A DNA stretch of 64,000 nucleotides from Alloalcanivorax marinus (GTDB taxonomy: Bacteria; Pseudomonadota; Gammaproteobacteria; Pseudomonadales; Alcanivoracaceae): the NCBI RefSeq assembly GCF_016785095.1, contig NZ_JAEKJB010000009.1, positions 62,001 to 126,000 of the forward strand, in the 5' to 3' direction. Positions 16,339 through 25,130 of this stretch are shown here, in pieces (the stretch's first letter is position 1; each line of letters starts with the position of its first letter). Under the pieces are notes generated by a model that was given only the letters and a program-made list of their open reading frames with translations, was not told where the DNA came from and ran no database searches. Position numbers and translations under genes: made by a program.

Positions 16339-18300
16339 TCAGAAGCTGACCTTCATGCCCAGCCAGTAGCGGCGGCCGTCTTCCACGTAGCCGTACTCGT
16401 CCTGGAAAATCTCCTTGTCGGCAACGTTGTAGATACCGGTGTTGAGGGTGGTGTTGCGGTTCACCCGGAAGGCCAGACCGGCATCCACCAGGGTATTGGA
16501 AGGCGCCACGATACTGCTGCTGGAAGGCCCGGTGATGGGTTGGCTTTCCTCGCCCCGGTAGCGCACGGTGAGCCACGGTGACAGCGTGTCGGTGGCGCGC
16601 CAGTCCATCTGCAGGCTGGCCAGATGCTTGGGAATCTGGTTGAGCGGCTCGCCTTTGTACTCACCGGACTTCTGTTCGGAATCCGTATAGCTGTAACTCA
16701 GGGTGATATCCAGCACCCGGGCGATGTTGGTGGACAGCGCCGCCTCCACGCCCCGGGTCATGGCCTCGTCCACGTTGACCCGGTAGGTGGGGTCGGAACC
16801 GAAGGAGTTGGGGCCGTCGGTGCACACGGTCACCGGGCAGGCGATGCGGGTGATCTTGTCCTCGAAATCATTGTGGAACACGGTGACGCTGGCCTGCAGT
16901 GGCCGGCCAGCGTTGAAATACAGGCCCAGTTCCTTGTTCACCGAGGTTTCCGGCTCCAGGTCCGGGTTGCCGTAGATGTTGCCGCCCCGGCTCACCTGGC
17001 CCCAGCCGGGGGTGATCTCGCGCAGCGCCGGGGAGCGGAAGCCGGTGGAAACCCCACCCTTCAAGGTCCAGCGCGGGGCAAAGCCCCATACCGCGTAAAG
17101 GCGCGGGCTGACGTGGCTGCCGTAGTTTTCATCATCGTCCAGGCGCAGGCCGCCGGTGAGGCTGACGTTGCCCGGCAGCATCCACTCGTCCTCCACGAAG
17201 GCCGCCCATTTGGACGCGTCCACGTCGGTCAGGTCGGAGATCTGGTTGGAGGTGCGATCCGACAGTTCCTCTTTTTCGAACTGCCCGCCCAGGGTCAGCA
17301 GGTGATTGGCCAGGGGCAGCATCAGGCTGCTCTTGGCGGTGGTGTTGACGATGGTCATCTCGCGGGTTTCGTTCTCCGCGTCCTCGCGCTGGATATAGGT
17401 GTCGGTGGTACCGAAATCCCAGCGGCCCACATGGCTCAGCGACAGGATTTCGTTGCTGAATTCATTGTCGGAATCGGTGCAGCCACCCCGGCAGCCCTCG
17501 GCGGGGGCACTGTAGCCGATCAGCGAGCGGCGACGCTGGTCGACGCGACGCGCTTCCAGGGTCCAGTCCTGATTGTCGGTGGGCGTGAACGACAGGCGCG
17601 CGGCCAGGCCGTTCAGCTTTTTCTCTTCGTAGCCGTCGACGAAGCGGTCTTCCTCACGGTTATAGGTATTGCCATAAAGCTGCAGGCCGAGGCGGTCCTT
17701 CACCAGCGGGCCGCTGATGCTGAAGTTCCCCTTCTGGATGTCGCCGGAGCGGGAATCGTCCTGGAAGATGGTGTCGAGCTGGATGCCGCCGCCCCATTCG
17801 TCGGCCACCTTGCGGGTGATCACATTGATCACGCCGCCGATGGCGTCGGAGCCATAAAGCGTGGACATGGGCCCGCGCACCACCTCGATGCGTTCGATCG
17901 CCTGCAGCGGCGGCAGCCAGTCCTGCTCGAAGCCGGCGCTGCCGTTGGGGCGGGTTTCCCGGGTGGAGAGCGGGCGCCCGTCCACCAGGATCAGGGTGTA
18001 GGAGGACGGCATGCCGCGAATCACGATGTCGTTGCCCCCGTCGCCGGCACCGCCGCCGGTGATGGTGACGCCGGGCACGTCGCGCAGGGCGTCGGTGGCA
18101 TCCTGGTAGTAGCGCTGCTCGATCTGCTCGCGGGTGATCACGCTGATCGACGCCGGCGCGTCCTCCAATTGCTGGGCGTGGCCGGCGGCGGTAACCGTCA
18201 CCGCGCCCAGTTGATGATCGTTATCGGCGTCGTCGGCCAGGGCCGGCACGACGGCGGCCGCCAGCAACCCCGCCAGGGTAAGGCGCCAGGTGCTTCCCAT
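16339..18300 (-). CDS. TonB-dependent outer-membrane receptor (FepA/CirA-like)
   Basis: The 653-residue protein has a signal peptide (about 1-22). A TonB-box-like segment (QLGAVTVTA) follows, then the plug domain (ISVITREQIEQRYYQDATDALRDVPGV given in part, IVIRGMPSSYTLILVDGRPL and VVRGPMSTLYGSDAIGGVINVITRK). The 22-strand barrel ends in GMKVSF with a terminal phenylalanine. Closest in style to catecholate siderophore receptors of the FepA/BfeA/CirA group. A short extracellular cysteine pair (CRGGCTDSDNE) and a second pair (CPVTVC) are present. It lies downstream of and in the same direction as a two-component system, with a weak Fur-like box between. Iron-siderophore import is the best guess. 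Another metal chelate is possible. Confidence 0.93.
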   Translation of the reverse strand: MGSTWRLTLAGLLAAAVVPALADDADNDHQLGAVTVTAAGHAQQLEDAPASISVITREQIEQRYYQDATDALRDVPGVTITGGGAGDGGNDIVIRGMPSSYTLILVDGRPLSTRETRPNGSAGFEQDWLPPLQAIERIEVVRGPMSTLYGSDAIGGVINVITRKVADEWGGGIQLDTIFQDDSRSGDIQKGNFSISGPLVKDRLGLQLYGNTYNREEDRFVDGYEEKKLNGLAARLSFTPTDNQDWTLEARRVDQRRRSLIGYSAPAEGCRGGCTDSDNEFSNEILSLSHVGRWDFGTTDTYIQREDAENETREMTIVNTTAKSSLMLPLANHLLTLGGQFEKEELSDRTSNQISDLTDVDASKWAAFVEDEWMLPGNVSLTGGLRLDDDENYGSHVSPRLYAVWGFAPRWTLKGGVSTGFRSPALREITPGWGQVSRGGNIYGNPDLEPETSVNKELGLYFNAGRPLQASVTVFHNDFEDKITRIACPVTVCTDGPNSFGSDPTYRVNVDEAMTRGVEAALSTNIARVLDITLSYSYTDSEQKSGEYKGEPLNQIPKHLASLQMDWRATDTLSPWLTVRYRGEESQPITGPSSSSIVAPSNTLVDAGLAFRVNRNTTLNTGIYNVADKEIFQDEYGYVEDGRRYWLGMKVSF

Positions 18301-18343
18301 CCCAGTACTCCTCTCTTATTTGCATGGAACCTCGAATAGCCGG

Positions 18344-18366
18344 AAATGCTATTCATTCTTATTTGC
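18344..18366 (-). promoter_or_regulatory. Weak Fur-like box upstream of the TonB receptor
   Basis: On the minus strand the sequence AAATAAGAATGAATAGCATT lies 44-66 bp upstream of the receptor start. By eye it matches about half of the Fur consensus GATAATGATAATCATTATC. It is plausible for a siderophore receptor but not strong. Confidence 0.4.
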
Positions 18367-18386
18367 AAATAAAGAGGATTTACATT

Positions 18387-19736
18387 CTATACATCCGCCT
18401 CCGCCGGCAACCGCAGATGCACCCGCAGCCCGGGCCCGTCGTTGTCCGCCCACAGGGTGCCGCCCTGCCGGGCCACGGCGCGGCGGGCGATGCTCAGCCC
18501 CAGGCCGAAGCCGTGGTCGGCGGAGCGCGCCTGGTCCAGGCGCACGAAGGGTTCAAAGATGGCGTCCAGGCGTTCATCCGGCACGCCGGGGCCTTCGTCC
18601 GCCACCCACAGATGCCAGGTGTCGCCCTCGCGGCGGCCATCCAGGGTCACCCGACCGTCCGGCGGTGAGTAGCGCACCGCGTTACGCACCAGATTTTCCA
18701 GGGCCTGGGCCAAATCGTTGAGGTTGCCGCGCACCCGGGCGGAGCCCGGCACCCGGCAGGGGAAGCGGCTCGGCGACCAGTCGCTTTCGAAGGCGGCGTT
18801 CTCCGCCACCAGCTCCCATACCGACACCGGCGACAGCACCTCGGTGGCGGCATCACGCTGCTCGGTGTCGTGCCAGGCCAGGCTCAGAGTGTCGCCCACC
18901 AGAGTGCGCATGGCCGCCAGCTCGCGGGCCACCCGGCGGCGCAGTTCCGCCTCGCGGAGGTCGCTCTCCAGGGCCACCGCCAGGCGGCTGAGCGGGGTAC
19001 GCAGTTCATGGGAGAGGTCATGCAGCAGGCGCCGCTGGGTGTCGAGCATGCCGGCCACCCGCTCGGCCATGCGATTGAAACGCCGGCCCAGTTCCCCGAA
19101 CTCATCGCCGCGCCGGGCCAGGTCGGCGTCCACCCGCGCCGCCGGATCATCCTGGAAACGGCGCACCCGGGCCTGCAGTTGGCGCAGCGGCACCATGATG
19201 CGCCAGTACAGCAAGGCGCCGGCCAGCAGCGCCAGCAACGCCGGCATCACCACCAGCAGAAAGGTCTTCCAGTAGGGCCAGCTGTCACCGGGGAAATAGC
19301 GCGGCGGCAACTGCATCACCAGGCTGCCGGCCTCCGGCGCCTGGGGAAAGGGCACGCCGATGTAGGGCATGGCGGTCATTCGGAAGCTCATGCGCCAGTC
19401 CGGTTTGCGCTGGAAGCGCAGCCCGGCGCGCTGGGCCTCGGTGAGCGACCGGCCGCTGAGGGACGCGTCGTTGGCGTCCACCACCATGGCATCGCCGGGC
19501 TCACGCTCGGCCAGGGCGTCCAGCCAGGCGGCCACCGCTTCCTCGCCACCGCCGTCCCAGGCCCGCCAGGCCTCGGCGGCGTAGCCGCGCAGCACGGTCT
19601 TGGCTTCCTCGTCGAGCAGCAGCACCCGGTTGCCCACGTGGCGGGTCAGGGTCCAGCTCAGGCCCACGGTGATCACCGCGCTCAGGCACAGCAGCGCGGC
19701 CAGCTTCCAGAACAGGGAACCGCGGCCGGGCATCAA
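18387..19736 (-). CDS. Sensor histidine kinase
   Basis: The 449-residue membrane kinase has two transmembrane segments (about 10-32 and 155-180) flanking a periplasmic sensor. A HAMP linker is followed by the HisKA box LLHDLSHELRTPLSRLAVAL (phosphorylated histidine about 243). The HATPase domain shows N-box ENLVRNAVRYSPPDG, DEGPGVPDE and GFGLGLSIARR. Its ATG overlaps the stop of the response-regulator gene by four bases, so the two form one signalling unit. Neighbours on both sides are metal-uptake genes with Fur-like boxes, which suggests it senses a metal, a siderophore or envelope stress connected to uptake. The ligand is unknown. Confidence 0.93.
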   Translation of the reverse strand: MMPGRGSLFWKLAALLCLSAVITVGLSWTLTRHVGNRVLLLDEEAKTVLRGYAAEAWRAWDGGGEEAVAAWLDALAEREPGDAMVVDANDASLSGRSLTEAQRAGLRFQRKPDWRMSFRMTAMPYIGVPFPQAPEAGSLVMQLPPRYFPGDSWPYWKTFLLVVMPALLALLAGALLYWRIMVPLRQLQARVRRFQDDPAARVDADLARRGDEFGELGRRFNRMAERVAGMLDTQRRLLHDLSHELRTPLSRLAVALESDLREAELRRRVARELAAMRTLVGDTLSLAWHDTEQRDAATEVLSPVSVWELVAENAAFESDWSPSRFPCRVPGSARVRGNLNDLAQALENLVRNAVRYSPPDGRVTLDGRREGDTWHLWVADEGPGVPDERLDAIFEPFVRLDQARSADHGFGLGLSIARRAVARQGGTLWADNDGPGLRVHLRLPAEADV

Positions 19737-20440
19737 AGCCCCTCGGTGACCAGGGTGTAACCCTGGCCCCAGACCGTGCGCAGGGGCTGGCCGGCGATCC
19801 CGGCATCGCGCAGCTTGCGGCGCAGGTGGCTGACGTGCAGGTCCAGGCTGCGGTCATGGCGCCCGAAGCCCCGGTGCAGCACGGTCTGGTAGAGGAAGGC
19901 CTTGCTCAAAACCTGGTCGGGCTGATCCGCGAGCACCTGCAGCAGGCGGAACTCGGTGACCGTGAGCGCCAGGTCCCGGTCCTGGTAGCGGGCGCTTTCC
20001 GTGGCCGGGTCCAGACGCAGGCCACCGGCGTTGCGTACCGTCGGCGCGCGCCGCTCCAGGGCCACCCGGCGCAGCACCGCCTCCACGCGCACCGCCAGCT
20101 CGGCCATGCTGAACGGTTTCGGCAAATAGTCGTCGGCGCCGCGCACCAGGCCGGTGATGCGGTCCTGCTCATCGCCCAGGGCGGACAACAGAATCACCGG
20201 CACCGGGCTGTGGCGGCGCAGCTCGGCGAGCAGAGCCAGGCCGTCGAGGCCGGGCAGCAGAATATCCAGCATCACCAGATCGAACCGCTGATCCCGGGCC
20301 GCCGCCAGCCCGGAACGGCCGTCGCGGCGCACCGTCACCTGGTGGTGGCGGTCACTGAAGTAGGCGCGCAGGTCCGCCGACAGCACCGGATCGTCCTCGA
20401 TCACCAGCAGCCGGGCCGGGCAATGGGTCAGGGCATTCAT
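19733..20440 (-). CDS. OmpR-family response regulator
   Basis: The 235-residue protein has a receiver domain (VIEDDPVLSADLRAYF, phosphoacceptor aspartate in LVMLDILLPGLDGLALL at about 57, and conserved lysine in DDYLPKPFS). A C-terminal winged helix follows (LALTVTEFRLLQVLADQPDQVLS, ending RTVWGQGYTLV). It pairs with the overlapping histidine kinase. Its promoter region, shared divergently with the PepSY-TM operon, contains two Fur-like boxes and a CTTAC direct repeat with 9-bp period (20484-20488, 20493-20497). It probably controls the adjacent TonB receptor and/or the PepSY operon. Those targets are inferred from position. Confidence 0.93.
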   Translation of the reverse strand: MNALTHCPARLLVIEDDPVLSADLRAYFSDRHHQVTVRRDGRSGLAAARDQRFDLVMLDILLPGLDGLALLAELRRHSPVPVILLSALGDEQDRITGLVRGADDYLPKPFSMAELAVRVEAVLRRVALERRAPTVRNAGGLRLDPATESARYQDRDLALTVTEFRLLQVLADQPDQVLSKAFLYQTVLHRGFGRHDRSLDLHVSHLRRKLRDAGIAGQPLRTVWGQGYTLVTEGL

Positions 20441-20444
20441 TCGC

Positions 20445-20464
20445 GAATAATAGGCATTATCATT
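20445..20464. promoter_or_regulatory. Fur-like box next to the response-regulator start
   Basis: AATAATAGGCATTATCATT lies just upstream of the regulator ATG. It has the dyad ATAAT/ATTAT typical of Fur operators. Confidence 0.5.
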
Positions 20465-20516
20465 CCAGGCCGCCAGCAGGGCCCTTACATTCCTTACACT
20501 GTCTCGATTGCGAATT

Positions 20517-20536
20517 AAAAACGATTCTTATTATCA
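20517..20536. promoter_or_regulatory. Fur-like box upstream of the PepSY-TM operon
   Basis: Read on the minus strand it is GATAATAAGAATCGTTTTT, which by eye agrees with the Fur 19-mer at about 14 of 19 positions. It lies about 35 bp upstream of the PepSY-TM start and suggests iron-repressed expression of that operon. Confidence 0.62.
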
Positions 20537-20569
20537 TGCCTGCTTTCGCAGGCTGGCCGGGATCATCCC

Positions 20570-21175
20570 TTGGACAAGAAAGCCAAAGCCCGCTGGTTGA
20601 AGCGTTTCCACCAGTGGCATTGGATCAGCTCGGCGGTGTGCCTGGTGAGCATGGTGCTGTTCAGCGTCACCGGCATCACCCTCAACCACGCCGCCGCCAT
20701 CGGCGCCGAACCGGACGTGACCACCGTGGACCGGGTGCTGCCGGCGGACCTGCTAGCCGGCCTGGAGGACGTGGAATCCGGCCCGCTGCCGGCGGAACTG
20801 CGCCGCTGGCTGGGCCGGGAAACCGGGCTGGCGGTGGACCACCGCCCGGCGGAATGGTCCGACGCGGAGGTCTATCTGGCCCTGCCCCGCCCCGGCGGCG
20901 ACGCCTGGCTGGCCATCGACCGCGCCGACGGCGCCCTGATGGCGGAGGACACCGACCGGGGCTGGATCGCGCTGTTCAACGACCTGCACAAGGGCCGCCA
21001 TGCCGGCACGGTGTGGCGCTGGTTCATCGACATTTTCGCGGTCGCCACCCTGGTGTTCGCCGCCACCGGCCTGGTGCTGATGGCGCTGCACGCCAAACGG
21101 CGACCGGCCACCTGGCCGGTGACCGCGCTGGGGCTGATTCTGCCCTGGCTGCTGATCGCCTTTTTCGTTCATTAG
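20570..21175 (+). CDS. PepSY-associated transmembrane protein
   Basis: The 201-residue inner-membrane protein has an N-terminal helix (WISSAVCLVSMVLFSVTGITLNH, about 18-40) that matches the PepSY-associated TM family. A periplasmic segment with the DLHKGRHAGTVWRWF signature follows, then two further helices at the C-terminus. Relatives are found with TonB receptors and are suspected to help metal or siderophore reduction across the inner membrane. The start appears to be TTG (20570), since no ATG or GTG fits. The ribosome site is weak, suggesting low translation. It begins an operon with the DUF2271 and DUF4198 genes downstream of a Fur-like box. Confidence 0.85.
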   Translation: MDKKAKARWLKRFHQWHWISSAVCLVSMVLFSVTGITLNHAAAIGAEPDVTTVDRVLPADLLAGLEDVESGPLPAELRRWLGRETGLAVDHRPAEWSDAEVYLALPRPGGDAWLAIDRADGALMAEDTDRGWIALFNDLHKGRHAGTVWRWFIDIFAVATLVFAATGLVLMALHAKRRPATWPVTALGLILPWLLIAFFVH

Positions 21176-21183
21176 GAGACGTT

Positions 21184-21672
21184 ATGCGAGTTGTTCTCGC
21201 CAGCGCCCTGTGCGCCCTGGCCGGCGCCACCTGGAGCGCGGAATTCAAGGTCGACGTGGAGGTGCCGCGCCTGAGCGTGGCGGAGTACCACGCCCCCTAC
21301 GTGGCCTTCTGGGTGCGCCACGGCGAATCCGGCGCGGTGACGCCGCTGGGTCTGTGGTACGACGACCAGGAGAAATGGCTCAAGGACCTGCGCCTGTGGT
21401 GGCGCCGCACCGGCCGCGGCCAGAGCGATCCCTATGACGGGCTCACCGGCGCCACCCGCCGCCCCGGCCAGCACGGCGTGGATTTTTCCGAGCTGCCGGC
21501 CCTGGCCGACCTGCCGGAGGGCGATTACGAGCTGGTGGTGGAAGCGGCCCGGGAAGTGGGCGGTCGGGAAGTGGTGCGCCTGCCCTTCCACTGGCCCGCC
21601 GACGAGGCCGCCACCGTGGATGCCGCCGGCGACCAGGAACTGGGTCGCGTGCGCCTGCGCATCGCGCCCTGA
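21184..21672 (+). CDS. DUF2271 periplasmic protein
   Basis: The 162-residue protein has a short signal peptide (about 1-19, ALAGATWSA). A single domain follows with the features of DUF2271: PYVAFWVRHGESGAVTPLGLWYDD, WLKDLRLWWRR, DGLTGATRRPG and LPEGDYELVVEAAREVGGRE. The ATG at 21184 is preceded by AGGAG overlapping the end of the PepSY-TM gene. The family is of unknown function but regularly lies between PepSY-TM and DUF4198 genes beside TonB receptors, as here. A role in periplasmic handling of a metal or siderophore is an inference from that conserved context. Confidence 0.85.
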   Translation: MRVVLASALCALAGATWSAEFKVDVEVPRLSVAEYHAPYVAFWVRHGESGAVTPLGLWYDDQEKWLKDLRLWWRRTGRGQSDPYDGLTGATRRPGQHGVDFSELPALADLPEGDYELVVEAAREVGGREVVRLPFHWPADEAATVDAAGDQELGRVRLRIAP

Positions 21673-21694
21673 ACAACGCTTCGAACAACGCTTC
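21671..21694. repeat. 12-bp tandem duplication
   Basis: GAACAACGCTTC occurs twice head to tail immediately after the DUF2271 stop codon. It looks like a recent slippage duplication in the intergenic gap. Confidence 0.8.
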
Positions 21695-21731
21695 GCCAAC
21701 GACAAAGAACGCAATAAGCAAGGAGACCGCC

Positions 21732-22541
21732 ATGAAAGCCCTGCCCTTCGCCGGCGCCGCCCTGGCCGCGCTGCTGGTACTCAGCCCCGCCGCCCAGGCC
21801 CACAAGCGCTGGCTGCTGCCCAGCCACACCGTGGTGTCCGACACCCAGTGGATCACCGTGGATACATCCGCCTCCAACGACATCTTCTACGTGGACATGC
21901 CGTTCCCCCTGGCCGGCTTGCAAGTAACCGGCCCGGACGGCAAGGAAGCGGAAGTGGACAACCGCCTGGAAGGCCATCGCCGCAGCGTGTTCGACGTCAA
22001 CCTGAACCAACAGGGCAGCTACCGCGTGACTCTGTTCCGACCGCTGTACGTGAGCCTTTACCAGCTCGACGGCGAGCGCCACCACCAACGGGGGCAGTCG
22101 CCGGAGGCCCTGCTCAAGGAAGTGCCCGAGGGCGCCACGGAGGTACGCATCTCCGAGGTGATCAGCCGCCTGGAAACCTTCGCCACCGTGGGAGCCCCCA
22201 GCGACAAGGCACTGACCCCCACCGGCAAGGGCCTGGAACTGCAGGCTCTGACCCACCCCAATGATTTGTACCAGGGCGAAACCGCCCGCTTCCGCTTCCT
22301 GGTGGATGGCGAGCCGGTCTCCGGCCTGGAAGTTGAGGTGATGCCCGCCGGCACCCGCTATCGTGATAGCCAGAATGCCTGGACCGTGACCAGCGACGAG
22401 AACGGCGAGGTGTCCCTGGAATGGCCACAAGCGGGCCGCTACTACCTGGAAGCCAACCACGCCGACGACCGCGCCGAACACGACAAGGCCGACGGCCGCC
22501 GGCTGCAGTACATGGCCACCTTCGAGGTGTTGCCGCTGTAA
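21732..22541 (+). CDS. DUF4198 domain periplasmic protein
   Basis: The 269-residue protein has a signal peptide (about 1-23, LSPAAQAHKRWLLPSHTVV), the standard start of DUF4198 proteins. The rest is beta-rich: a first domain with DIFYVDMPFPLAGLQVTGPDG and a second Ig-like half containing GETARFRFLVDGEPVSGLEVEVMP and DENGEVSLEWPQAGRYYLEA. DUF4198 proteins are related to NikM-like metal-transport components and are found in metal-uptake loci. It is the third gene of the Fur-box operon, so a periplasmic metal or chelate-binding role is likely but unproven. The ribosome site is AGGAG. Confidence 0.87.
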   Translation: MKALPFAGAALAALLVLSPAAQAHKRWLLPSHTVVSDTQWITVDTSASNDIFYVDMPFPLAGLQVTGPDGKEAEVDNRLEGHRRSVFDVNLNQQGSYRVTLFRPLYVSLYQLDGERHHQRGQSPEALLKEVPEGATEVRISEVISRLETFATVGAPSDKALTPTGKGLELQALTHPNDLYQGETARFRFLVDGEPVSGLEVEVMPAGTRYRDSQNAWTVTSDENGEVSLEWPQAGRYYLEANHADDRAEHDKADGRRLQYMATFEVLPL

Positions 22542-22644
22542 CGAATCGAATAATCTGAAGAAACCGCGTCGGTGAGGCGGTGGTTCCAATCCCGCCTCTC
22601 CGGCTAGGCTGGAGCCACCCATCAGGAACCCGTAAGGAGACGTC

Positions 22645-23262
22645 ATGCGATCCGCACTCACCGGCCTGTTCGCCGCCGCCCTGTTCACCCTGGCCACTCC
22701 GGCTCTGGCGGACACCACCGAATACACCCTGGACCCGGGCCACACCCAGGTGCGTTTTTCCTGGAACCACTTCGGCTTTTCCGTGCCCGAGGCCAACTTC
22801 AACGACATCAGCGGCACCCTCACCGCCGATCCGGACAACCCCACCGACGCCCGCGTCGACGTGACCATCCAGGTGGACAGCATCGACACCCATGTGCCGC
22901 TGCTCAACGAACACCTGCTCAACAAGCCGGAATTCTTCAAGGCCAAGGAGCACCCCACCATCACCTTCAAGAGCACCGGCATCCGTAACGTGGCCGATGA
23001 CCGCCAGTCCTTCGATCTGGTCGGCGACCTGACCGTCAACGGCATCACCAAACAGGTGGTGCTGGATGCCACCGTCAACAAGGTGGGCGAACACCCCATG
23101 TACGACGGCGCGACGGCGGCCGGCTTCAACGCCACCACTACCCTGAAGCGCTCCGACTTCGGCATGGATGCCTATGTGCCGGCGGTGAGCGATGAGCTGG
23201 ATGTGCGCATCACCGTGGAAGCGGTGGAAGCGGACGCCTTCGCCAAGAAGCAGGAGGGGTAA
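22645..23262 (+). CDS. YceI family periplasmic lipocalin-like protein
   Basis: The 205-residue protein has a signal peptide (about 1-22) followed by the YceI beta-barrel: YTLDPGHTQVRFSWNHFGFS, VDSIDTHVPLLNEHLLNKPEFF, HPTITFKSTGI and DLTVNGITKQVVLDATV. YceI proteins bind long isoprenoid or other lipid tails in the periplasm, and some respond to high pH or stress. The ribosome site AAGGAG is strong. It is 103 bp downstream of the DUF4198 gene, so it may have its own promoter. The link to the metal operon is only positional. Confidence 0.93.
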   Translation: MRSALTGLFAAALFTLATPALADTTEYTLDPGHTQVRFSWNHFGFSVPEANFNDISGTLTADPDNPTDARVDVTIQVDSIDTHVPLLNEHLLNKPEFFKAKEHPTITFKSTGIRNVADDRQSFDLVGDLTVNGITKQVVLDATVNKVGEHPMYDGATAAGFNATTTLKRSDFGMDAYVPAVSDELDVRITVEAVEADAFAKKQEG

Positions 23263-23280
23263 CACCCAGCACTAACCCCA

Positions 23281-23332
23281 TCGCGACTGAAGTCGCTCCT
23301 ACGCGCCCCCGTAGGAGCGGCTTCAGCCGCGA
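23281..23332. repeat. REP-like extragenic palindrome pair
   Basis: TCGCGACTGAAGTCGCTCCTAC (in part; 23281-23302) and GTAGGAGCGGCTTCAGCCGC (start of 23311-23332) form two inverted copies of one element with an 8-base loop between them. Related copies occur at 41677, 54070, 54122 and, degenerate, at 61123. This is the layout of a REPIN. Confidence 0.8.
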
Positions 23333-23482
23333 TTTTCCCCTTTCATTACCACCCCAACCCCCGAAAAAGCGTGCATTTCCGCCACGCATCCCGTATAGTC
23401 CGCCTCCCTCATTTCAGGGCCACGCCGGCACCGCACTGATCGACAAGCCCGGCCCAGCGCCCGTCCACCGAAAGGTCTGTGC

Positions 23483-25123
23483 ATGTCGTTCGATACCCTG
23501 GGCCTGCCCGAGTCGCTGCTCGGCGCAATTGCCCGTCTTGGCTTTGAAACTCCGTCCCCGATCCAGGAACGCAGCATTCCCGCTCTGCTGAAAGGCAGCG
23601 ATCTGCTGGGTCAGGCGCAAACCGGCACCGGTAAAACCGCCGCCTTCGGCCTGCCCCTGCTGGCCCGTCTCGACCCGCAACTGAAAGCACCGCAGATGCT
23701 GGTGCTGGCTCCCACCCGCGAGCTCGCCCTGCAGGTGGCCGAGGCTCTGGAAACCTTCGCCTCCGGCCTGCCCGGCATCACCGTGACCCCGATTTACGGC
23801 GGCGGCGGCTACCGGGATCAGCTGCGTGCCCTGAAAAGCGGCTCCCAGGTGATCGTCGGCACCCCCGGCCGGGTCATGGACCACATGGAACGCGGCAGCC
23901 TGCGCCTGGACCAGTTGCGCGCCCTGGTGCTCGACGAAGCCGACGAGATGCTGCGCATGGGCTTCATCGACGACGTACGCTGGGTGCTGGAACGCACCCC
24001 GGCGGACTGCCAACTGGCGCTGTTCTCCGCCACCATGCCGCCGGCGATCAAGACCATCGCCGACCAGCATCTGAAGAACCCGGAGTGGATTCGCATCGAC
24101 GGAGGCAAGGCCAGCACCGGTGAGCGTATTCGCCAGCGCTACTGGCCGGTGGCCGGCATCAACAAGCTGGATGCCCTGTGCCGGATTCTGGAAGCCGAAC
24201 CCCACGACGGCGTGATCGTGTTCGCGCGCACCAAACAGGCCACCATCAACCTGGCTGAACAGCTGGTCGGCCGGGGCTGGCGCGCCGAGGCGCTTAACGG
24301 CGACATGCCCCAGGCACAGCGGGAAACCACCGTGTCACGGCTGCGCGAGCACCGCATCGACCTGCTGGTGGCCACCGACGTGGTGGCGCGGGGCCTGGAC
24401 GTGCCGCGCATCACCCATGTGTTCAACTATGACATGCCCACCGATCCGGAAGCCTATGTGCACCGTATCGGCCGTACCGGCCGTGCCGGTCGTGACGGCG
24501 AGGCGATCCTGTTCGTGGCGCGCCGCGAACAGGGTCTGCTGCGCGGCATCGAGCGCACCACCGGCCAGCGTCTGGAAAGCATGGACCTGCCCTCCGTGGA
24601 CGTACTCAACCAGCGCCGCCGGGATGCCTTCCGGGACAGTCTGGGCGAAGCCCTCAAGCGCGGCGACACGGACGCCAACCGCGAACTGCTGGCCAAGCTC
24701 TCCCAGGAACTGGAACTGCCCGCCGAGGATCTGGCCGTCGCTCTGGCCACGCTGATGTTCGAGAAGGAACCGCTGTTCCTGAAGGCGGCGCCGCCGCCCT
24801 CCAAGCGCGAACGTCAGGGCGGCGCCACCGCCGGCAAGGGCGGCAAGCGCGAACGGGATCGCAAGAGCGGCAAGGCCCCGCGTAACGCGGGGCCGATGAA
24901 AATGTATCGGGTGTCCGTGGGCGAGACCCACGGCGTGCGACCGGGCAACCTGGTGGGCGCCATCGCCAACGAGGCCGGCCTGAGCAGCGGCCAGATCGGC
25001 GCGATCCGCATCCACCAGGACCACAGCACGGTACAGCTGCCGGAGGCGCTCAGCGCCAAGCAGCTCCACCAGCTGCGCACCGCCCGGGTGTGTCAGCGCA
25101 TGCTGGAACTGGAAAGCGTCTGA
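23483..25123 (+). CDS. DEAD-box RNA helicase with DbpA-type RNA-binding tail
   Basis: The 546-residue protein shows the full helicase set: Q motif (FETPSPIQERSIP), motif I AQTGTGKT (about 49-56), PTRELALQV, motif II DEAD, SAT, and motif VI HRIGRTGRAGR. The C-terminal part has a helical linker and a basic glycine-rich segment. It ends with a DbpA/CsdA RNA-binding fold (MYRVSVGETHGVRPGNLVGA). This order resembles DeaD/CsdA, used in ribosome assembly and RNA turnover, especially in the cold. It is shorter than E. coli DeaD (about 630 residues). Single gene ending at a hairpin shared with the dodecin gene. Confidence 0.93.
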   Translation: MSFDTLGLPESLLGAIARLGFETPSPIQERSIPALLKGSDLLGQAQTGTGKTAAFGLPLLARLDPQLKAPQMLVLAPTRELALQVAEALETFASGLPGITVTPIYGGGGYRDQLRALKSGSQVIVGTPGRVMDHMERGSLRLDQLRALVLDEADEMLRMGFIDDVRWVLERTPADCQLALFSATMPPAIKTIADQHLKNPEWIRIDGGKASTGERIRQRYWPVAGINKLDALCRILEAEPHDGVIVFARTKQATINLAEQLVGRGWRAEALNGDMPQAQRETTVSRLREHRIDLLVATDVVARGLDVPRITHVFNYDMPTDPEAYVHRIGRTGRAGRDGEAILFVARREQGLLRGIERTTGQRLESMDLPSVDVLNQRRRDAFRDSLGEALKRGDTDANRELLAKLSQELELPAEDLAVALATLMFEKEPLFLKAAPPPSKRERQGGATAGKGGKRERDRKSGKAPRNAGPMKMYRVSVGETHGVRPGNLVGAIANEAGLSSGQIGAIRIHQDHSTVQLPEALSAKQLHQLRTARVCQRMLELESV

Positions 25124-25130
25124 GAACGCT

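Noticed and set aside
22582..22605. GGTTCCAATCCCGCCTCTCC resembles the T-loop and acceptor end of a serine tRNA.
   Set aside because: No matching acceptor 5' half, D-arm or anticodon arm lies upstream, and the T-stem does not pair. It could at most be an old attachment-site remnant.
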